A DNA stretch of 64,000 nucleotides from Paractinoplanes tereljensis (GCF_016862435.1 NZ_BOMY01000021.1:124001-188000), one strand, 5' to 3'. Shown: positions 1-8,067, counted from the stretch's first letter. Numbers and translations: made by a program. The notes: a model not told the origin generated them from the sequence alone.

Positions 1-314
1 TGGCCGCCGGCCGGATGCACCGCCGGGCAGCCCGGGTTCTGGCCAATTCCGGGCCGGTCCGCTGGTCTCTCAAGCACGACATCTACGAGGCCGCGACGGC
101 CCTGCCGGAGCTGCACCACGCGGTCTTCCGCGGCCTGCTGATGAGTTACCACGACGTGTACGGCGATCTGTCCCCGGTCGCGGCGATGGAGCTGCTCGAC
201 GTCCTGCATCTGCCACCGCACACCGAGCACCTGGCCGCGTTCCGGGCGGTGCTGGAGACCGGGGCGCACCACCATTACCGCAACCCCGGCCTGTGGGAGC
301 AGATGGTCGGCTGA
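1..314 (+). CDS. C-terminal part of an unrecognised protein (cut by window edge)
   Basis: An open frame (phase starting at base 3) runs in from the left edge and ends in TGA at 312-314. About 103 residues are visible, rich in His and Leu and apparently mostly helical, with no signal peptide or membrane segment. An internal ATG at base 15 could be a start, but the frame is open to the edge, so a 5'-truncated gene is more likely. It converges directly on the sigma factor gene, whose stop begins at the next base. I do not recognise the family. Confidence 0.5.
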   Translation, partial: AAGRMHRRAARVLANSGPVRWSLKHDIYEAATALPELHHAVFRGLLMSYHDVYGDLSPVAAMELLDVLHLPPHTEHLAAFRAVLETGAHHHYRNPGLWEQMVG

Positions 315-1541
315 TCAAAGGGCGGCCGCCTTGTCCAGCAGCACCGAGCGTTCGCGCTGGTTGGCGCAGAGCCGGGCGGCCAGCTCCAGTTCGGCGCGGG
401 CCTCCGGGTGCCGGCCCAGCCGGGCGAGCAGCTCACCGCGTACGGCCGGGAGCAGATGGGAACCGGGGAGCCGGTCCGCCGCGACCAGCTCGTCCACGAT
501 GGCCAGGCCCTGCTCCGGGCCGGTGGCCATGGCCACCGCGACGGCCCGGTTGAGCTCGACCACCGGCGACGGCGCGACCCGGCCGAGCGCCTCGTAGAGC
601 AGCACGATCCGGTCCCAGTCGGTGGCCTCGACCGACGGCGCCGACGCGTGCGCGGCGGCGATCGCGGCCTGCAGGCCGTACGGGCCGAGGCCGCGCGTCG
701 AGGCCCGGGTCAGCGCGGTCAGCCCGCGGCGGATCGCCGAGAAGTCCCACCGCCGCCGGTCCTGGTCGGCCAGCAGGATCGGCGAACCGTCCGGGCCGGT
801 CCGGGCCGGGAAACGCGCGGCGGTCAGCTCGCACAGCGCGAGCAGGCCGTGCACCTCCGGCTCGTCCGCCTGCAGCGCGGCCAGCGTGCGGGCCAGCCGG
901 ATCGCCTCGTACGCCACGTCGGGTCGCAGCAGCCGGTCGCCCGAGGTGGCCGTCGACCCCTCGGTGAAGATCACGTAGAGGACGCTGAGCACCCCGCCCA
1001 GGCGTTCCCGGCGCTCGGCGGCGGGCGGCAGCTCGAACGGCACCCCGGCCGCCGCGATCGTCTTCTTCGCCCGGGTGATCCGGGCCTGCACGGTCGGCAC
1101 CGGCACCAGGAACGCGCGGGCGATCTCCTCGCTGGACAGGCCGCCGACCACCCGCAGGGTCAGCGCCACCCGGGCCTCGGGCGAGAGCACCGGGTGGCAG
1201 CTGACGAACATCAGCGCGAGGACGTCGTCGTCGATCCGGTCCGGGTCGAGGTCGTAGTCGTCGACCGCCACCTCGATCCCGGGCTCGGCCGCCAGGCGTA
1301 CATATCGGTCCTGCAGGGCGGCCCGGCGGCGGATCGTGTCGATCGCCCGCCGCCGGGCCGTCGTCATCAGCCAGCCGGCCGGATTGGCCGGCGGGTCTGC
1401 CGGCCATGACACCAGCGCTTCGGCCACCGCCTCCTGGGCCGCGTCCTCGGCCAGCCCGAAGTCGCCGGTGAACCGGGCCAGCGCGGCGACGATCCGGGCC
1501 GACTCGATCCGCCAGACGGCCTCGACGTCGGCCGTTCCCAT
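315..1541 (-). CDS. ECF sigma factor, ECF42 (DGPF-associated) type
   Basis: About 408 aa. The N-terminal 170 residues carry sigma region 2 (FTGDFGLAEDAAQEAVAEAL, then PANPAGWLMTTARRRAID) and region 4 (LTLRVVGGLSSEEIARAFLV, then VQARITRAKKTI). The remaining 230 residues are a helical, TPR-like extension typical of ECF42 proteins, which lack an ordinary anti-sigma factor. The ATG at 1541 overlaps the stop of the upstream DGPF/YCII gene by one base (TGATG), so the two are translationally coupled. In this family the sigma factor usually directs transcription of its neighbouring DGPF gene; that role is inferred from the family. The frame is open upstream of 1541, but homology begins here. Confidence 0.9.
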   Translation of the reverse strand: MGTADVEAVWRIESARIVAALARFTGDFGLAEDAAQEAVAEALVSWPADPPANPAGWLMTTARRRAIDTIRRRAALQDRYVRLAAEPGIEVAVDDYDLDPDRIDDDVLALMFVSCHPVLSPEARVALTLRVVGGLSSEEIARAFLVPVPTVQARITRAKKTIAAAGVPFELPPAAERRERLGGVLSVLYVIFTEGSTATSGDRLLRPDVAYEAIRLARTLAALQADEPEVHGLLALCELTAARFPARTGPDGSPILLADQDRRRWDFSAIRRGLTALTRASTRGLGPYGLQAAIAAAHASAPSVEATDWDRIVLLYEALGRVAPSPVVELNRAVAVAMATGPEQGLAIVDELVAADRLPGSHLLPAVRGELLARLGRHPEARAELELAARLCANQRERSVLLDKAAAL

Positions 1542-1936
1542 CAGGCCCGGCGCTCCGCGACGGAATCCTGGGTGTCCTGCGGCGTCTCGTCGTCGCCGGC
1601 CACCCGCCGGACCTCGACCTTGGCGCCGGGCGCGGCCGGGACCCGCCGGGCCCACTCGACCGCCTCCTGCTTCGAGGCGACGTCGACCATGAAGTAACCG
1701 CCGAACAGTTCCTTGGTCTCGCCGTACGGCCCGTCGGTGACCACCGGCGCGTCGCCGCCGAAGTCGACCACCACGCTCTGGCCCGGGTCGTCGAGTCCCT
1801 CGGCCGCGAGGAGAACCCCGGCCTTGAACATGTCCTCGATGAACTGCCGGCTGGTGGCCATCATCTCCTCGATGTTCGCCATCATCGCCGCGTTCGACTC
1901 GTCGGTGCCCCGCATGATCAGCATGTACTTCGGCAT
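1541..1936 (-). CDS. YCII-related DGPF-domain protein
   Basis: About 131 aa, starting MPKYMLIMRGTDES at an ATG preceded by GAGGAGAA. It has the alpha/beta ferredoxin-like YCII fold with the motif TDGPYGETKELFGGYF that names the DGPF group, followed by a strand ending in VEVRRV. Biochemical function is unknown for the family; it is almost always paired with ECF42 sigma factors, as here, where its stop overlaps the sigma start. The last 15 residues are polar and unrelated to the core domain. It is probably the main target of the partner sigma factor. Confidence 0.88.
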   Translation of the reverse strand: MPKYMLIMRGTDESNAAMMANIEEMMATSRQFIEDMFKAGVLLAAEGLDDPGQSVVVDFGGDAPVVTDGPYGETKELFGGYFMVDVASKQEAVEWARRVPAAPGAKVEVRRVAGDDETPQDTQDSVAERRA

Positions 1937-1994
1937 CGCGTTCTCCTCGTCCAGCGGGCCGCCGATCGGCTCTCGCACCCTAACGTCGAACGAG

Positions 1995-3020
1995 TTACCC
2001 GCGGATCGACACGGTCCAGCTCTTGATCAGCATCCAGATGGAGCCCAGGGTGGCGGGGAAAGCCAGCAGCCACGCGGCCCACCAGGGACCGCTGCCGAGC
2101 CACTGGATGAACGCGCCGCCACAGATCAACACGCCGGCGACACCACCGACAATCCGGCCGGCCCGGGTCCGGTGGAACGGCTCCTTGCGGATCGGCTCGT
2201 GCCGGGAGACCTCGAGCGCGTAGTCCTCGACCGGGCCGAACTCGTCCTCCGGGGTGCGGCCCGACTCGGCCAGGTGGGCCTGGGCCTCGCGGGCCAGGTC
2301 GGCGGCGCGTTCCGGGGCGAGGTCGTAGCGGCCGATCAGCAGGCCGGTCAGGCGGGTCAGCCAGGCTTCCGCGCCGGTCGGCGAACCTGTCCGCGGGGTG
2401 GGTGAGACGTGCGGGACGAGGTCGGCGGGCTTCTTCGGGGCGCGGGTCAGCAGATACAGACTGACCAGCGCGGCCGCGACGATGGCGAGCGCCGGCACCC
2501 GGAACAGGTGCTCGCGCGACAGGCCCATGAACGCCGTGACCGCGCCCGCCCCGAGGACCGCGGTAGCGAGGTAGCTGAACTTCGCCAGGTGAGGCCGGCC
2601 GGACGCCCGCAGGGCGCGTGGCACCGCACCGACCGCGAACAGCGCCAGGATCAGCAGGGCGGTGCCGGCCAGGGCCGCCGTGGTGACCGGGAAGGTCCAG
2701 GAGCGCTTTACGGCCGCGAAGAACAGCGGGAGTACGGCGGCGGCCAGCGACAGCACGAAAAGCTGACCGGTCAGATGGCCCAGCGGCGTCTCGCCGTCCC
2801 GGTCGACCTTCTCCAGCAGTTCCGGCGGCTGCTCGGCAGCGGTGGTCGCGGCGAATTCCGCCGGGTCGCCGAACGCCTCGTACGGCGACTCGTTCGTGTA
2901 TTCGCAGTGTGCCCGCACGTCCGCGATGATCGGGTTGGCCGCGTGGTAGCCCAGGCCCTGGTCGCCCAGGGCGATCCGCGTCCTCAGTTCCCAGGCCTCG
3001 AACGGCTCGGTCTTCGCCAT
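1995..3020 (-). CDS. Integral membrane protein with two HAAS-like domains
   Basis: About 341 aa. A cytosolic N-terminal segment (residues 1-85) is followed by four hydrophobic helices (roughly 90-210), a second soluble segment (about 230-290), and two more helices to the end. The two soluble segments resemble each other (ADVRAHCEYTNESPYEAFGD versus AREAQAHLAESGRTPEDEFG), suggesting an internal duplication of a HAAS-like module often found in PadR-linked membrane proteins. Its ATG overlaps the PadR stop (TGATG), so the regulator and this protein form a coupled pair. Function is unknown; envelope sensing or export is a guess from the pairing. Confidence 0.75.
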   Translation of the reverse strand: MAKTEPFEAWELRTRIALGDQGLGYHAANPIIADVRAHCEYTNESPYEAFGDPAEFAATTAAEQPPELLEKVDRDGETPLGHLTGQLFVLSLAAAVLPLFFAAVKRSWTFPVTTAALAGTALLILALFAVGAVPRALRASGRPHLAKFSYLATAVLGAGAVTAFMGLSREHLFRVPALAIVAAALVSLYLLTRAPKKPADLVPHVSPTPRTGSPTGAEAWLTRLTGLLIGRYDLAPERAADLAREAQAHLAESGRTPEDEFGPVEDYALEVSRHEPIRKEPFHRTRAGRIVGGVAGVLICGGAFIQWLGSGPWWAAWLLAFPATLGSIWMLIKSWTVSIRG

Positions 3021-3349
3021 CAGTCGCCCTCCAGCATCCGGTCGAAAGCGGCGGCGAAGGCCCGCCACTGGTCTCGTTCGGCGGCGAGCCGGTCGCGGCC
3101 CGCCGGGGTGATCGCGTAGACCTTCCGGCCCGGGCCGCCCTCGCCCGGCTGCCAGTCGGCGGACACCGCCCCGGTTGCCTCGAGCCGGCCGAGCACCGGG
3201 TAGAGCGCGCCGCCCTTGATCTGGCCGACCCCATGCTCGGCGAGGCGCTGGGCCAATGCATACCCATGGCGGTCGCCCTCGGCCAGGACGGCGAGGATGG
3301 CGAGGTCCAGCGCCCCGCGTAGCCACCCGCCGGCTGAGTCCGTCATCAT
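3020..3349 (-). CDS. PadR-family transcriptional regulator
   Basis: About 109 aa with the short winged-helix PadR architecture: a DNA-binding N-terminus (LRGALDLAILAVLAEGDRHG, then GGALYPVLGRLEATGAV, GRKVYAITPAGRDRLAAE) and one C-terminal dimerisation helix. Two adjacent ATGs lie at 3349 and 3346. It is coupled to the downstream membrane protein by TGATG. A perfect 10-bp inverted repeat just upstream is the likely operator, which suggests autorepression of the pair. Confidence 0.9.
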   Translation of the reverse strand: MMTDSAGGWLRGALDLAILAVLAEGDRHGYALAQRLAEHGVGQIKGGALYPVLGRLEATGAVSADWQPGEGGPGRKVYAITPAGRDRLAAERDQWRAFAAAFDRMLEGD

Positions 3350-3358
3350 CGCCTCCCT

Positions 3359-3400
3359 GACTAGTCGCGATCTACCACTAGTCTGAATCAAGACTAGTGG
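3359..3400. promoter_or_regulatory. Candidate PadR operator (three ACTAGT cores)
   Basis: Immediately upstream of the PadR start, CCACTAGTCT (3375-3384) and AGACTAGTGG (3391-3400) form a perfect 10-bp inverted repeat with a 6-base spacer. A third copy of the core, GACTAGTC, sits at 3359-3366. Such AT-richer dyads are rare in this window. Assignment to this PadR is inferred from position. Confidence 0.65.
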
Positions 3401-3446
3401 CGTCGCAAGGGTCCGGCGGGCACAATCCGCGATAGCCTTGGCGCAT

Positions 3447-3734
3447 ATGGCTACCTTTCGCAGCGCCTCAGTGCTCCTCTCCGCAGACGGCACCCGGACT
3501 CCCGGCACCGCCGCTCTCTTCGCCGAGCCCGCCCGCAAGGGTGGACCCGCACCGTGGGCCGGTGACTTCCGGCCCGCCAACAGCGCCGGCAACGGCCCCA
3601 AGAACGCGGTCGGCAAGACCTTCACGCTGGAGTTGCCCGACGGCAGCACCGGCAAGGTCGTGGTGCAGAGCCTGAAGAGTGGCAAGGGCGGCGTCGTGCT
3701 GGCCCTGATGGGCGAGGACGCCCCGCCGTTCTGA
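3447..3734 (+). CDS. Small hypothetical protein, about 95 aa
   Basis: Starts MATFRSASVLL at ATG 3447; a TTG three codons earlier is possible. The protein is Gly/Pro-rich with short predicted strands and no signal peptide, membrane helix or cysteine. The segment TFTLELPDGSTGKVVVQSL looks like a small beta domain. Coding character is supported by actinobacterial third-position GC bias and absence of a better overlapping frame. I do not recognise the family. It is followed after 38 bases by the GGDEF-EAL gene. Confidence 0.6.
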   Translation: MATFRSASVLLSADGTRTPGTAALFAEPARKGGPAPWAGDFRPANSAGNGPKNAVGKTFTLELPDGSTGKVVVQSLKSGKGGVVLALMGEDAPPF

Positions 3735-3772
3735 TTTCTTAATGTCTGACGTCGGCACGCCGATGAACGGCC

Positions 3773-5953
3773 GTGCACGAAGTAAGGCTTTGGCGTGGCT
3801 GGGTTGCGGCCGGGTTGCTGGCGGTCGTCGGCTACTACCTGATACCCGCGGACACCTTCGGGGCGAACCTCGTCTACGACGGCATCGGCCTGACGTCCGG
3901 GTTGCTGATCCTGGTCGCGCTGCGGCTGCATCGGCCCGCCCGGCCGGCCATGTGGTACCTCTTCGCGGCCGGGCAGATCCTGTCCGTCCTCGGTGACTTC
4001 ACCTGGGAGTACTACGAGTACGTGCGGCACGAGGAGCCGTACCCCTCGTTCGCGGATCTGTTCTACGTCGGCTCGTACCTGCCGCTGATCGCCGGTTTGC
4101 TGTTGCTCGTGCGCCGGCGCCGCGGCAACGCCGGCGGCGTCCTCGACGCCGCCATGGTCGCGACCGGGCTGGGCCTGGCCATCTGGGTGTTCGTGCTGCA
4201 CCCGGTCGCGATCGCGGGGTCCGCCTCGACGCTGGAACGCTTCATCAGTACGGCGTACCCGGCGCTGGACGCGTTGCTGCTGGCCATGCTGGCGCTGCTG
4301 TTCGTCGAGCCGGCCGCCCGTACCGCCAGCACGAACATGCTCGGAATCGCGGCGGTGCTCCTGCTGGTCTCCGACGTCGCCTTCTCCGTCGCCACGCTCT
4401 ACTGGTCGTACGACGGCCAGCTGCTGGACTGGGGCTGGATGCTGGCGTACGTGCTGTGGGCGGCCGCCGCCCTGCACCCGTCGATGGCGGCGCCGCCCGC
4501 CAACCCCAAGACCGATACCGTACGGCGGGTCAGCCCGCGCCGCCTGGCCGTGCTGGGTGGCTGTTCCGTGCTGGCCCCGGCCATGCTGTTCGTCCCCGGC
4601 ATCGGCGCCGACGGCATCGACCGGTTGGTGATCGGCGGCGCGGCGGTGGCCCTGTTCCTGCTCGGCCTGGCCCGGATGGCCGGGTTCGTGCACCGGATCC
4701 ACGGCCTGGCCATGCACGACGACCTGACCGGCCTCAGCAACCGCCGGCACCTCTACGAGGTGATGAGCGAGGCGCTGGCCCGCGGCGAGGCCCACGTGGC
4801 GGTGCTCGGGCTGACCAACTTCAAGGCCATCAACGACGAGGTCGGCCACCGGGTCGGCGACCGTCTGCTGGTGCGGTTCGCCGACCGGCTGCGCGAGGCC
4901 GCCGGCCCGGGTGCCGTGGTGGCCCGGACCGACGGCGACGAGTTCGCGGTGCTGCTGCCGGACCTCGGCGCCGGGCGCCGGCTCGTCGCCACGGTCCACG
5001 ACCCGATCCGGGTCGACGACTACGAACTACTGCTCGGCGCGGGCGTCGGGCTCAGCGACGGGGTCGGCGCCACCGACCCGGCCGAGGTGCTGCGCCGGGC
5101 CGGCGTGGCGATGTACGCGGCGAAGCAGACCGGCGAGCCGTTCCGCCGCTGGAGCCTGGCCCTGGACGAGCGCACCAGCCAGTACGCCGAGCTCGGCGCC
5201 CAGATGCGGGCCGGCCTGGACAGCGGCCAGTTCCGGGTGGTCTACCAGCCGATCGTCGCCGTCCCCGACCTGCGCGTCGTGGCCGTCGAAGCCCTGGTGC
5301 GCTGGGAACACCCCGAGCGCGGCCCGATCAGCCCGGTCGAGTTCATCCCGGTGGCCGAGCAGAACGGGCTGATCTTCGAGCTCGGCGAGTGGATTCTGGC
5401 CACGGCGTGCCGGCAACTCGCCGAGTGGCGCACCGAGCTGGGCGCGCCGGCCCCCGACCGGATGAGCGTCAACGCGTCGGCGCGGCAGCTGGCCCGGCCC
5501 GGCTTCGCCAAAACGGTGGCCCGGACGCTGGCCGCCGCGAAGCTGCCCGCCGACTGCCTGACCATCGAGATGACCGAGACGGCGGTCTTCCAGGGCGGCC
5601 AGGCCATCACCACCCTGCACGAGCTGCGCGCCCTGGGCGTCCTGATCGCGCTCGACGACTTCGGCACCGGCCACTCGTCGCTCGGCCTGCTGCAGACCGT
5701 CCCGGTCGACATCCTCAAGGTCGACAAATCCTTCGTCGACAACATCACCGAGACCGGCCGGCACACGGTGATCGCCCGCTCCCTGATCCAGATCAGCGAG
5801 GGCCTCGGCCTCACCGCCGTCGCCGAGGGAGTGGAGACCGCCGAGCAGGCCGAGGCGTTGCAGCAACTCGGCTACCGGTTCCTGCAGGGCTACTACTTCG
5901 GCAAGCCGTCCACCCACCCGGACTTCACCCTCGCCCTAGACTGGGCGTCGTGA
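3773..5953 (+). CDS. Membrane GGDEF-EAL cyclic-di-GMP protein with variant DGDEF site
   Basis: About 726 aa from GTG 3773. The first 300 residues contain about eight hydrophobic helices. The GGDEF domain follows (HDDLTGLSNRRHLYE) with the signature altered to DGDEF (ARTDGDEFAVLL). The C-terminal EAL domain has VAVEALVRWEHPERGPISPV, the ALDDFGTGHSSLGLLQ metal/loop motif and TAVAEGVETAEQA, so phosphodiesterase residues look complete. The variant first residue makes cyclase activity uncertain; it may act mainly as a phosphodiesterase or by GTP-modulated regulation. Its stop overlaps the DinB start by GTGA. Confidence 0.9.
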   Translation: MHEVRLWRGWVAAGLLAVVGYYLIPADTFGANLVYDGIGLTSGLLILVALRLHRPARPAMWYLFAAGQILSVLGDFTWEYYEYVRHEEPYPSFADLFYVGSYLPLIAGLLLLVRRRRGNAGGVLDAAMVATGLGLAIWVFVLHPVAIAGSASTLERFISTAYPALDALLLAMLALLFVEPAARTASTNMLGIAAVLLLVSDVAFSVATLYWSYDGQLLDWGWMLAYVLWAAAALHPSMAAPPANPKTDTVRRVSPRRLAVLGGCSVLAPAMLFVPGIGADGIDRLVIGGAAVALFLLGLARMAGFVHRIHGLAMHDDLTGLSNRRHLYEVMSEALARGEAHVAVLGLTNFKAINDEVGHRVGDRLLVRFADRLREAAGPGAVVARTDGDEFAVLLPDLGAGRRLVATVHDPIRVDDYELLLGAGVGLSDGVGATDPAEVLRRAGVAMYAAKQTGEPFRRWSLALDERTSQYAELGAQMRAGLDSGQFRVVYQPIVAVPDLRVVAVEALVRWEHPERGPISPVEFIPVAEQNGLIFELGEWILATACRQLAEWRTELGAPAPDRMSVNASARQLARPGFAKTVARTLAAAKLPADCLTIEMTETAVFQGGQAITTLHELRALGVLIALDDFGTGHSSLGLLQTVPVDILKVDKSFVDNITETGRHTVIARSLIQISEGLGLTAVAEGVETAEQAEALQQLGYRFLQGYYFGKPSTHPDFTLALDWAS

Positions 5954-6453
5954 AACCGCCGCCGCTGACCCGTGACGAGTTGGTGAGCGCCGGCGGTGAA
6001 CGCGACGTGCTCGAGGCCTTCCTCGACCTCTACCGCGACATCGTGGTCCGTAAGGTCGACGGCCTGTCCATCCAGGACGCCCAGCGTCGCCTGGTCCCCT
6101 CCTCGACCACCCTCGCCGGGCTGGTGAAACACCTGACCTCGGTCGAACGGGAATGGTTCCAGGGCGTTCTTGACCAGCGCCCGACGGCTCGCGTACGGGT
6201 CCGCGACGACGGCTGGGCCATCGACCCCGCCGACACCGTCGACGACCTGATCGCCGACTACCGACGCGCCTGCGCCGAGTCCCGCGCGGTGGCGAGCCGA
6301 TTCACGCTGGACGCGACGGCGCCACAGCCCCGGCTCGGGCAGGTCTCGCTGCGCTGGATCTACGTCCACATGATCGAGGAGACCGCCCGCCACGCGGGCC
6401 ACGCCGACATCCTGCGCGAACAGCTGGACGGCAGCACCGGCTTCGACGGCTGA
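5950..6453 (+). CDS. DinB-family (DUF664) protein
   Basis: About 167 aa. It starts at GTG 5950, overlapping the stop of the GGDEF-EAL gene by 4 bases. It has a four-helix DinB-like bundle with histidines placed as in metal-binding members: LVKHLTSVEREWF near residue 60 and MIEETARHAGHADILREQL near the end. Actinobacterial DUF664 proteins are thought to be thiol- or metal-dependent enzymes related to mycothiol-dependent transferases; the substrate here is unknown. Translational coupling to a cyclic-di-GMP enzyme may simply reflect compact gene packing. Confidence 0.85.
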   Translation: MKPPPLTRDELVSAGGERDVLEAFLDLYRDIVVRKVDGLSIQDAQRRLVPSSTTLAGLVKHLTSVEREWFQGVLDQRPTARVRVRDDGWAIDPADTVDDLIADYRRACAESRAVASRFTLDATAPQPRLGQVSLRWIYVHMIEETARHAGHADILREQLDGSTGFDG

Positions 6454-6462
6454 ACCACGCGC

Positions 6463-6494
6463 GACGGCCGCGCCCCGGTTGGGGCGCGGCCGTC
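6463..6494. terminator. Bidirectional hairpin terminator
   Basis: A perfect 14-bp stem, GACGGCCGCGCCCC (6463-6476) with its complement at 6481-6494 and loop GGTT, lies between the convergent ends of the DinB and lipase genes. No long T tract is present, as is usual in actinomycetes. Confidence 0.75.
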
Positions 6495-6505
6495 TCCGGG
6501 CCAGA

Positions 6506-7171
6506 TCAGGTCGCCAGGAAGGAGCGGATCTGGGTGAGCGTGACCGTGTCGGTCAGGTAGCCGATGTGGGTCTGGCACGCCACGTAGTTGTTGGTGGCGC
6601 CGCTCAGCACCGTGCTGGTGTAGGGGATGATGATGCCGTCGCACGGGGAGTACCACGTTCCGTACTTGGTGCTGCCCGGGGTTTCGTCGCCGGCGCTCAG
6701 CGTGTTGATGAACGACGAGCCGGGATACATCTGCTGGCAGGTCACGTAGATCAGGCAGGCACTCGCGTAGGTGGTGCCGTGGTTGGCGCCGGCGATCGAG
6801 GCCAGGTGCCGCACGTACTGCGCGCCGCCCAGCTGCTTCAGATACCAGAGGCTGACCAGGCCGCCCATCGAGTGGTTGACGATGTCGACCTGGGCCGCGC
6901 CGGTCCGCGACCGCACCTGGCTGACGTAACTGGCCAGGCCCTGCGCGTTGGTGATGTTGTTGCCGTACGAGTTGTACTCGTAGGCGAACAGCTCGCTGCT
7001 CGCATAACCGCCGGAACGGAACACCGAGATCGCGGTGGTCCAGTTCGAGGCGCTGCCGGTGTAACCGTGCACGAAGATCACCGGCGTGCCGGGGGCGGCG
7101 GCCGCGGGAAGGGCCGGGCTGAGCGCGAGCGCGGCCAGCACGGCGGTGATGAGGACGACGAGACGACGCAT
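6506..7171 (-). CDS. Secreted lipase/esterase (alpha/beta hydrolase)
   Basis: About 221 aa. ATG 7171 is preceded by GGAGG four bases upstream. A signal peptide (MRRLVVLITAVLAALALSPA, cleavage near AAAAPG) precedes a short alpha/beta hydrolase: the oxyanion HG segment IFVHGYTGSASNW, the nucleophile elbow VDIVNHSMGGLVS (Ser catalytic), an Asp/Glu loop around GDETPG, and the late His in CQTHIGYL. Cysteines in the C-terminal half could form disulfides. It resembles class 2 (EstA/LipA-type) secreted lipases that cleave ester bonds outside the cell. A structured repeat element lies about 85 bases upstream. Confidence 0.88.
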   Translation of the reverse strand: MRRLVVLITAVLAALALSPALPAAAAPGTPVIFVHGYTGSASNWTTAISVFRSGGYASSELFAYEYNSYGNNITNAQGLASYVSQVRSRTGAAQVDIVNHSMGGLVSLWYLKQLGGAQYVRHLASIAGANHGTTYASACLIYVTCQQMYPGSSFINTLSAGDETPGSTKYGTWYSPCDGIIIPYTSTVLSGATNNYVACQTHIGYLTDTVTLTQIRSFLAT

Positions 7172-7254
7172 GAAACCTCCAGAGGCGTTCGGGGTCTCTG
7201 CATCCTCAGTGCAACAAAACCCACCACGCATCGGCGAAATCACCAGCGCTCGTC

Positions 7255-7352
7255 ACGCTCTTTTTCAAGTACGCCGTCGGACCAGTCCCCTGGCCCCCGG
7301 TTTCGCTGGGCGGCACTCACCCTCCGCGCGCCCGCGCCGGGCGGGCCCGACC
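7255..7352 (-). repeat. Structured intergenic element, copy A (about 98 nt)
   Basis: Read on the minus strand this segment matches 24958-25056 over its whole length, with only a few gaps. Shared features in order: a hairpin GCCCGC/GCGGGC with a short loop; the run GCGCGGAGGGTGAGT; a long stem GAGT..CGCC paired with GGCG.ACTT; an inner CCAG/CTGG stem enclosing GAAAC and GGGGA; and an A-rich tail before GAGCGT. It lies after the terminator of the small lipoprotein gene and upstream of the lipase. It could be a non-coding RNA, a leader element or a dispersed repeat. Confidence 0.65.
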
Positions 7353-7366
7353 CAAGAGGCCGAAAA

Positions 7367-7390
7367 GGCCCGACCCAACAGGGCCGGGCC
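7367..7390 (-). terminator. Intrinsic terminator after small lipoprotein gene
   Basis: On the minus strand GGCCCGGCCC, loop TGTT, GGGTCGGGCC is followed directly by TTTT (AAAA at 7363-7366 on the plus strand). The stem is 10 bp with one G-U pair. It sits 21 bases after the stop of the 60-aa lipoprotein gene. Confidence 0.7.
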
Positions 7391-7410
7391 CACAACGACC
7401 GGGTCACTGC

Positions 7411-7593
7411 CTAGTCGTCGTCCTCGTCATCCTCGTCGTCGTCATCACCGTCGCCGCCCGGGCAGGCGGTCAGGCCGAAGAGGACTGCGGCCCCGCCCGC
7501 GGCCAGCAGGGCGGTGCGGCCGAAGAGTGCTCGGCGGCTCATCGGCGTAGTCGTGTTCGGATCGTCCTCGGCGTGCTGCTTCTGGTCGTCCAT
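7411..7593 (-). CDS. Tiny predicted Tat/lipoprotein with acidic tail (60 aa)
   Basis: 60 residues from ATG 7593. A polar head is followed by a twin-arginine segment (MSRRALFGRTALL), a hydrophobic stretch and a lipobox-like LTAC at about residue 44. After the cysteine only 16 residues remain: PGGDGDDDDEDDEDDD, a nearly pure Asp/Glu tail. If processed, the mature product would be a lipid-anchored acidic peptide on the outer face of the membrane, possibly binding cations. That role is inference. It is followed by a good intrinsic terminator, supporting a real gene. Confidence 0.6.
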   Translation of the reverse strand: MDDQKQHAEDDPNTTTPMSRRALFGRTALLAAGGAAVLFGLTACPGGDGDDDDEDDEDDD

Positions 7594-7635
7594 CCGCGCA
7601 TTCTCGCAGCTATGGAGAGGACAGGTCGAGAATGA

Positions 7636-8067
7636 TCACCGGACCGGCGGAGCGGCTCCGCTGACCGCTACCGGATACGCCGGGCGTGCGCCGACCCGCT
7701 CCACCTCGGCGATGACGTCCCAGAGGATGCGTGGGGCGGACGCGCCCTGGACGGTCGAGACGGTCTGGCGGCGGCCGTCCCGGTAGGTGACGGCGACCCG
7801 GTAGAAGTAGCGGTCGCAGCAGGGGTTCGCCGGCTGGTACGAACTGCGCAGCCAGCGGAACTCGGGGGTGGCGACCAACCGCAGCGCCCGGTCGCCGCCT
7901 GCGGTGGTGCGGTCGACCGAGAACGTCTCCTGGCGCCCGGCGAAGCCGCCCGAGCGGTCCAGCACGATCGAAGCAGCGGGAGCCAAACCCGGTGCGGCGG
8001 CCACCGGTGCGGCCGGTGCGAGTGCTGCAATCGAGCACAACGTGGCCAAAATGGCGATGCGGCGCAT
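7636..8067 (-). CDS. Secreted emfourin-like protein (possible protease inhibitor)
   Basis: 143 aa with a signal peptide (MRRIAILATLCSIAALAPAA, cleavage near VAAAPG). The mature part holds LDRSGGFAGRQETFSVD, later CCDRYFYRVAVTYRDGRRQT and VSTVQGASAPRILWDVI. The RSGGFAG opening and the YRV..Y.DGR strand match the pattern of emfourin, an inhibitor of M4 (protealysin-like) metalloproteases. The adjacent CC pair is unusual. The inhibitory role is inferred from motif resemblance only; no M4 protease lies in the window, although two other secreted proteases do. Confidence 0.6.
   Translation of the reverse strand: MRRIAILATLCSIAALAPAAPVAAAPGLAPAASIVLDRSGGFAGRQETFSVDRTTAGGDRALRLVATPEFRWLRSSYQPANPCCDRYFYRVAVTYRDGRRQTVSTVQGASAPRILWDVIAEVERVGARPAYPVAVSGAAPPVR

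Noticed and set aside
3020..4999. 659-codon minus-strand open frame extending far upstream of the PadR gene
   Set aside because: Only the last 110 codons show protein-family motifs; the rest is antisense to the GGDEF-EAL gene and is a high-GC shadow frame.
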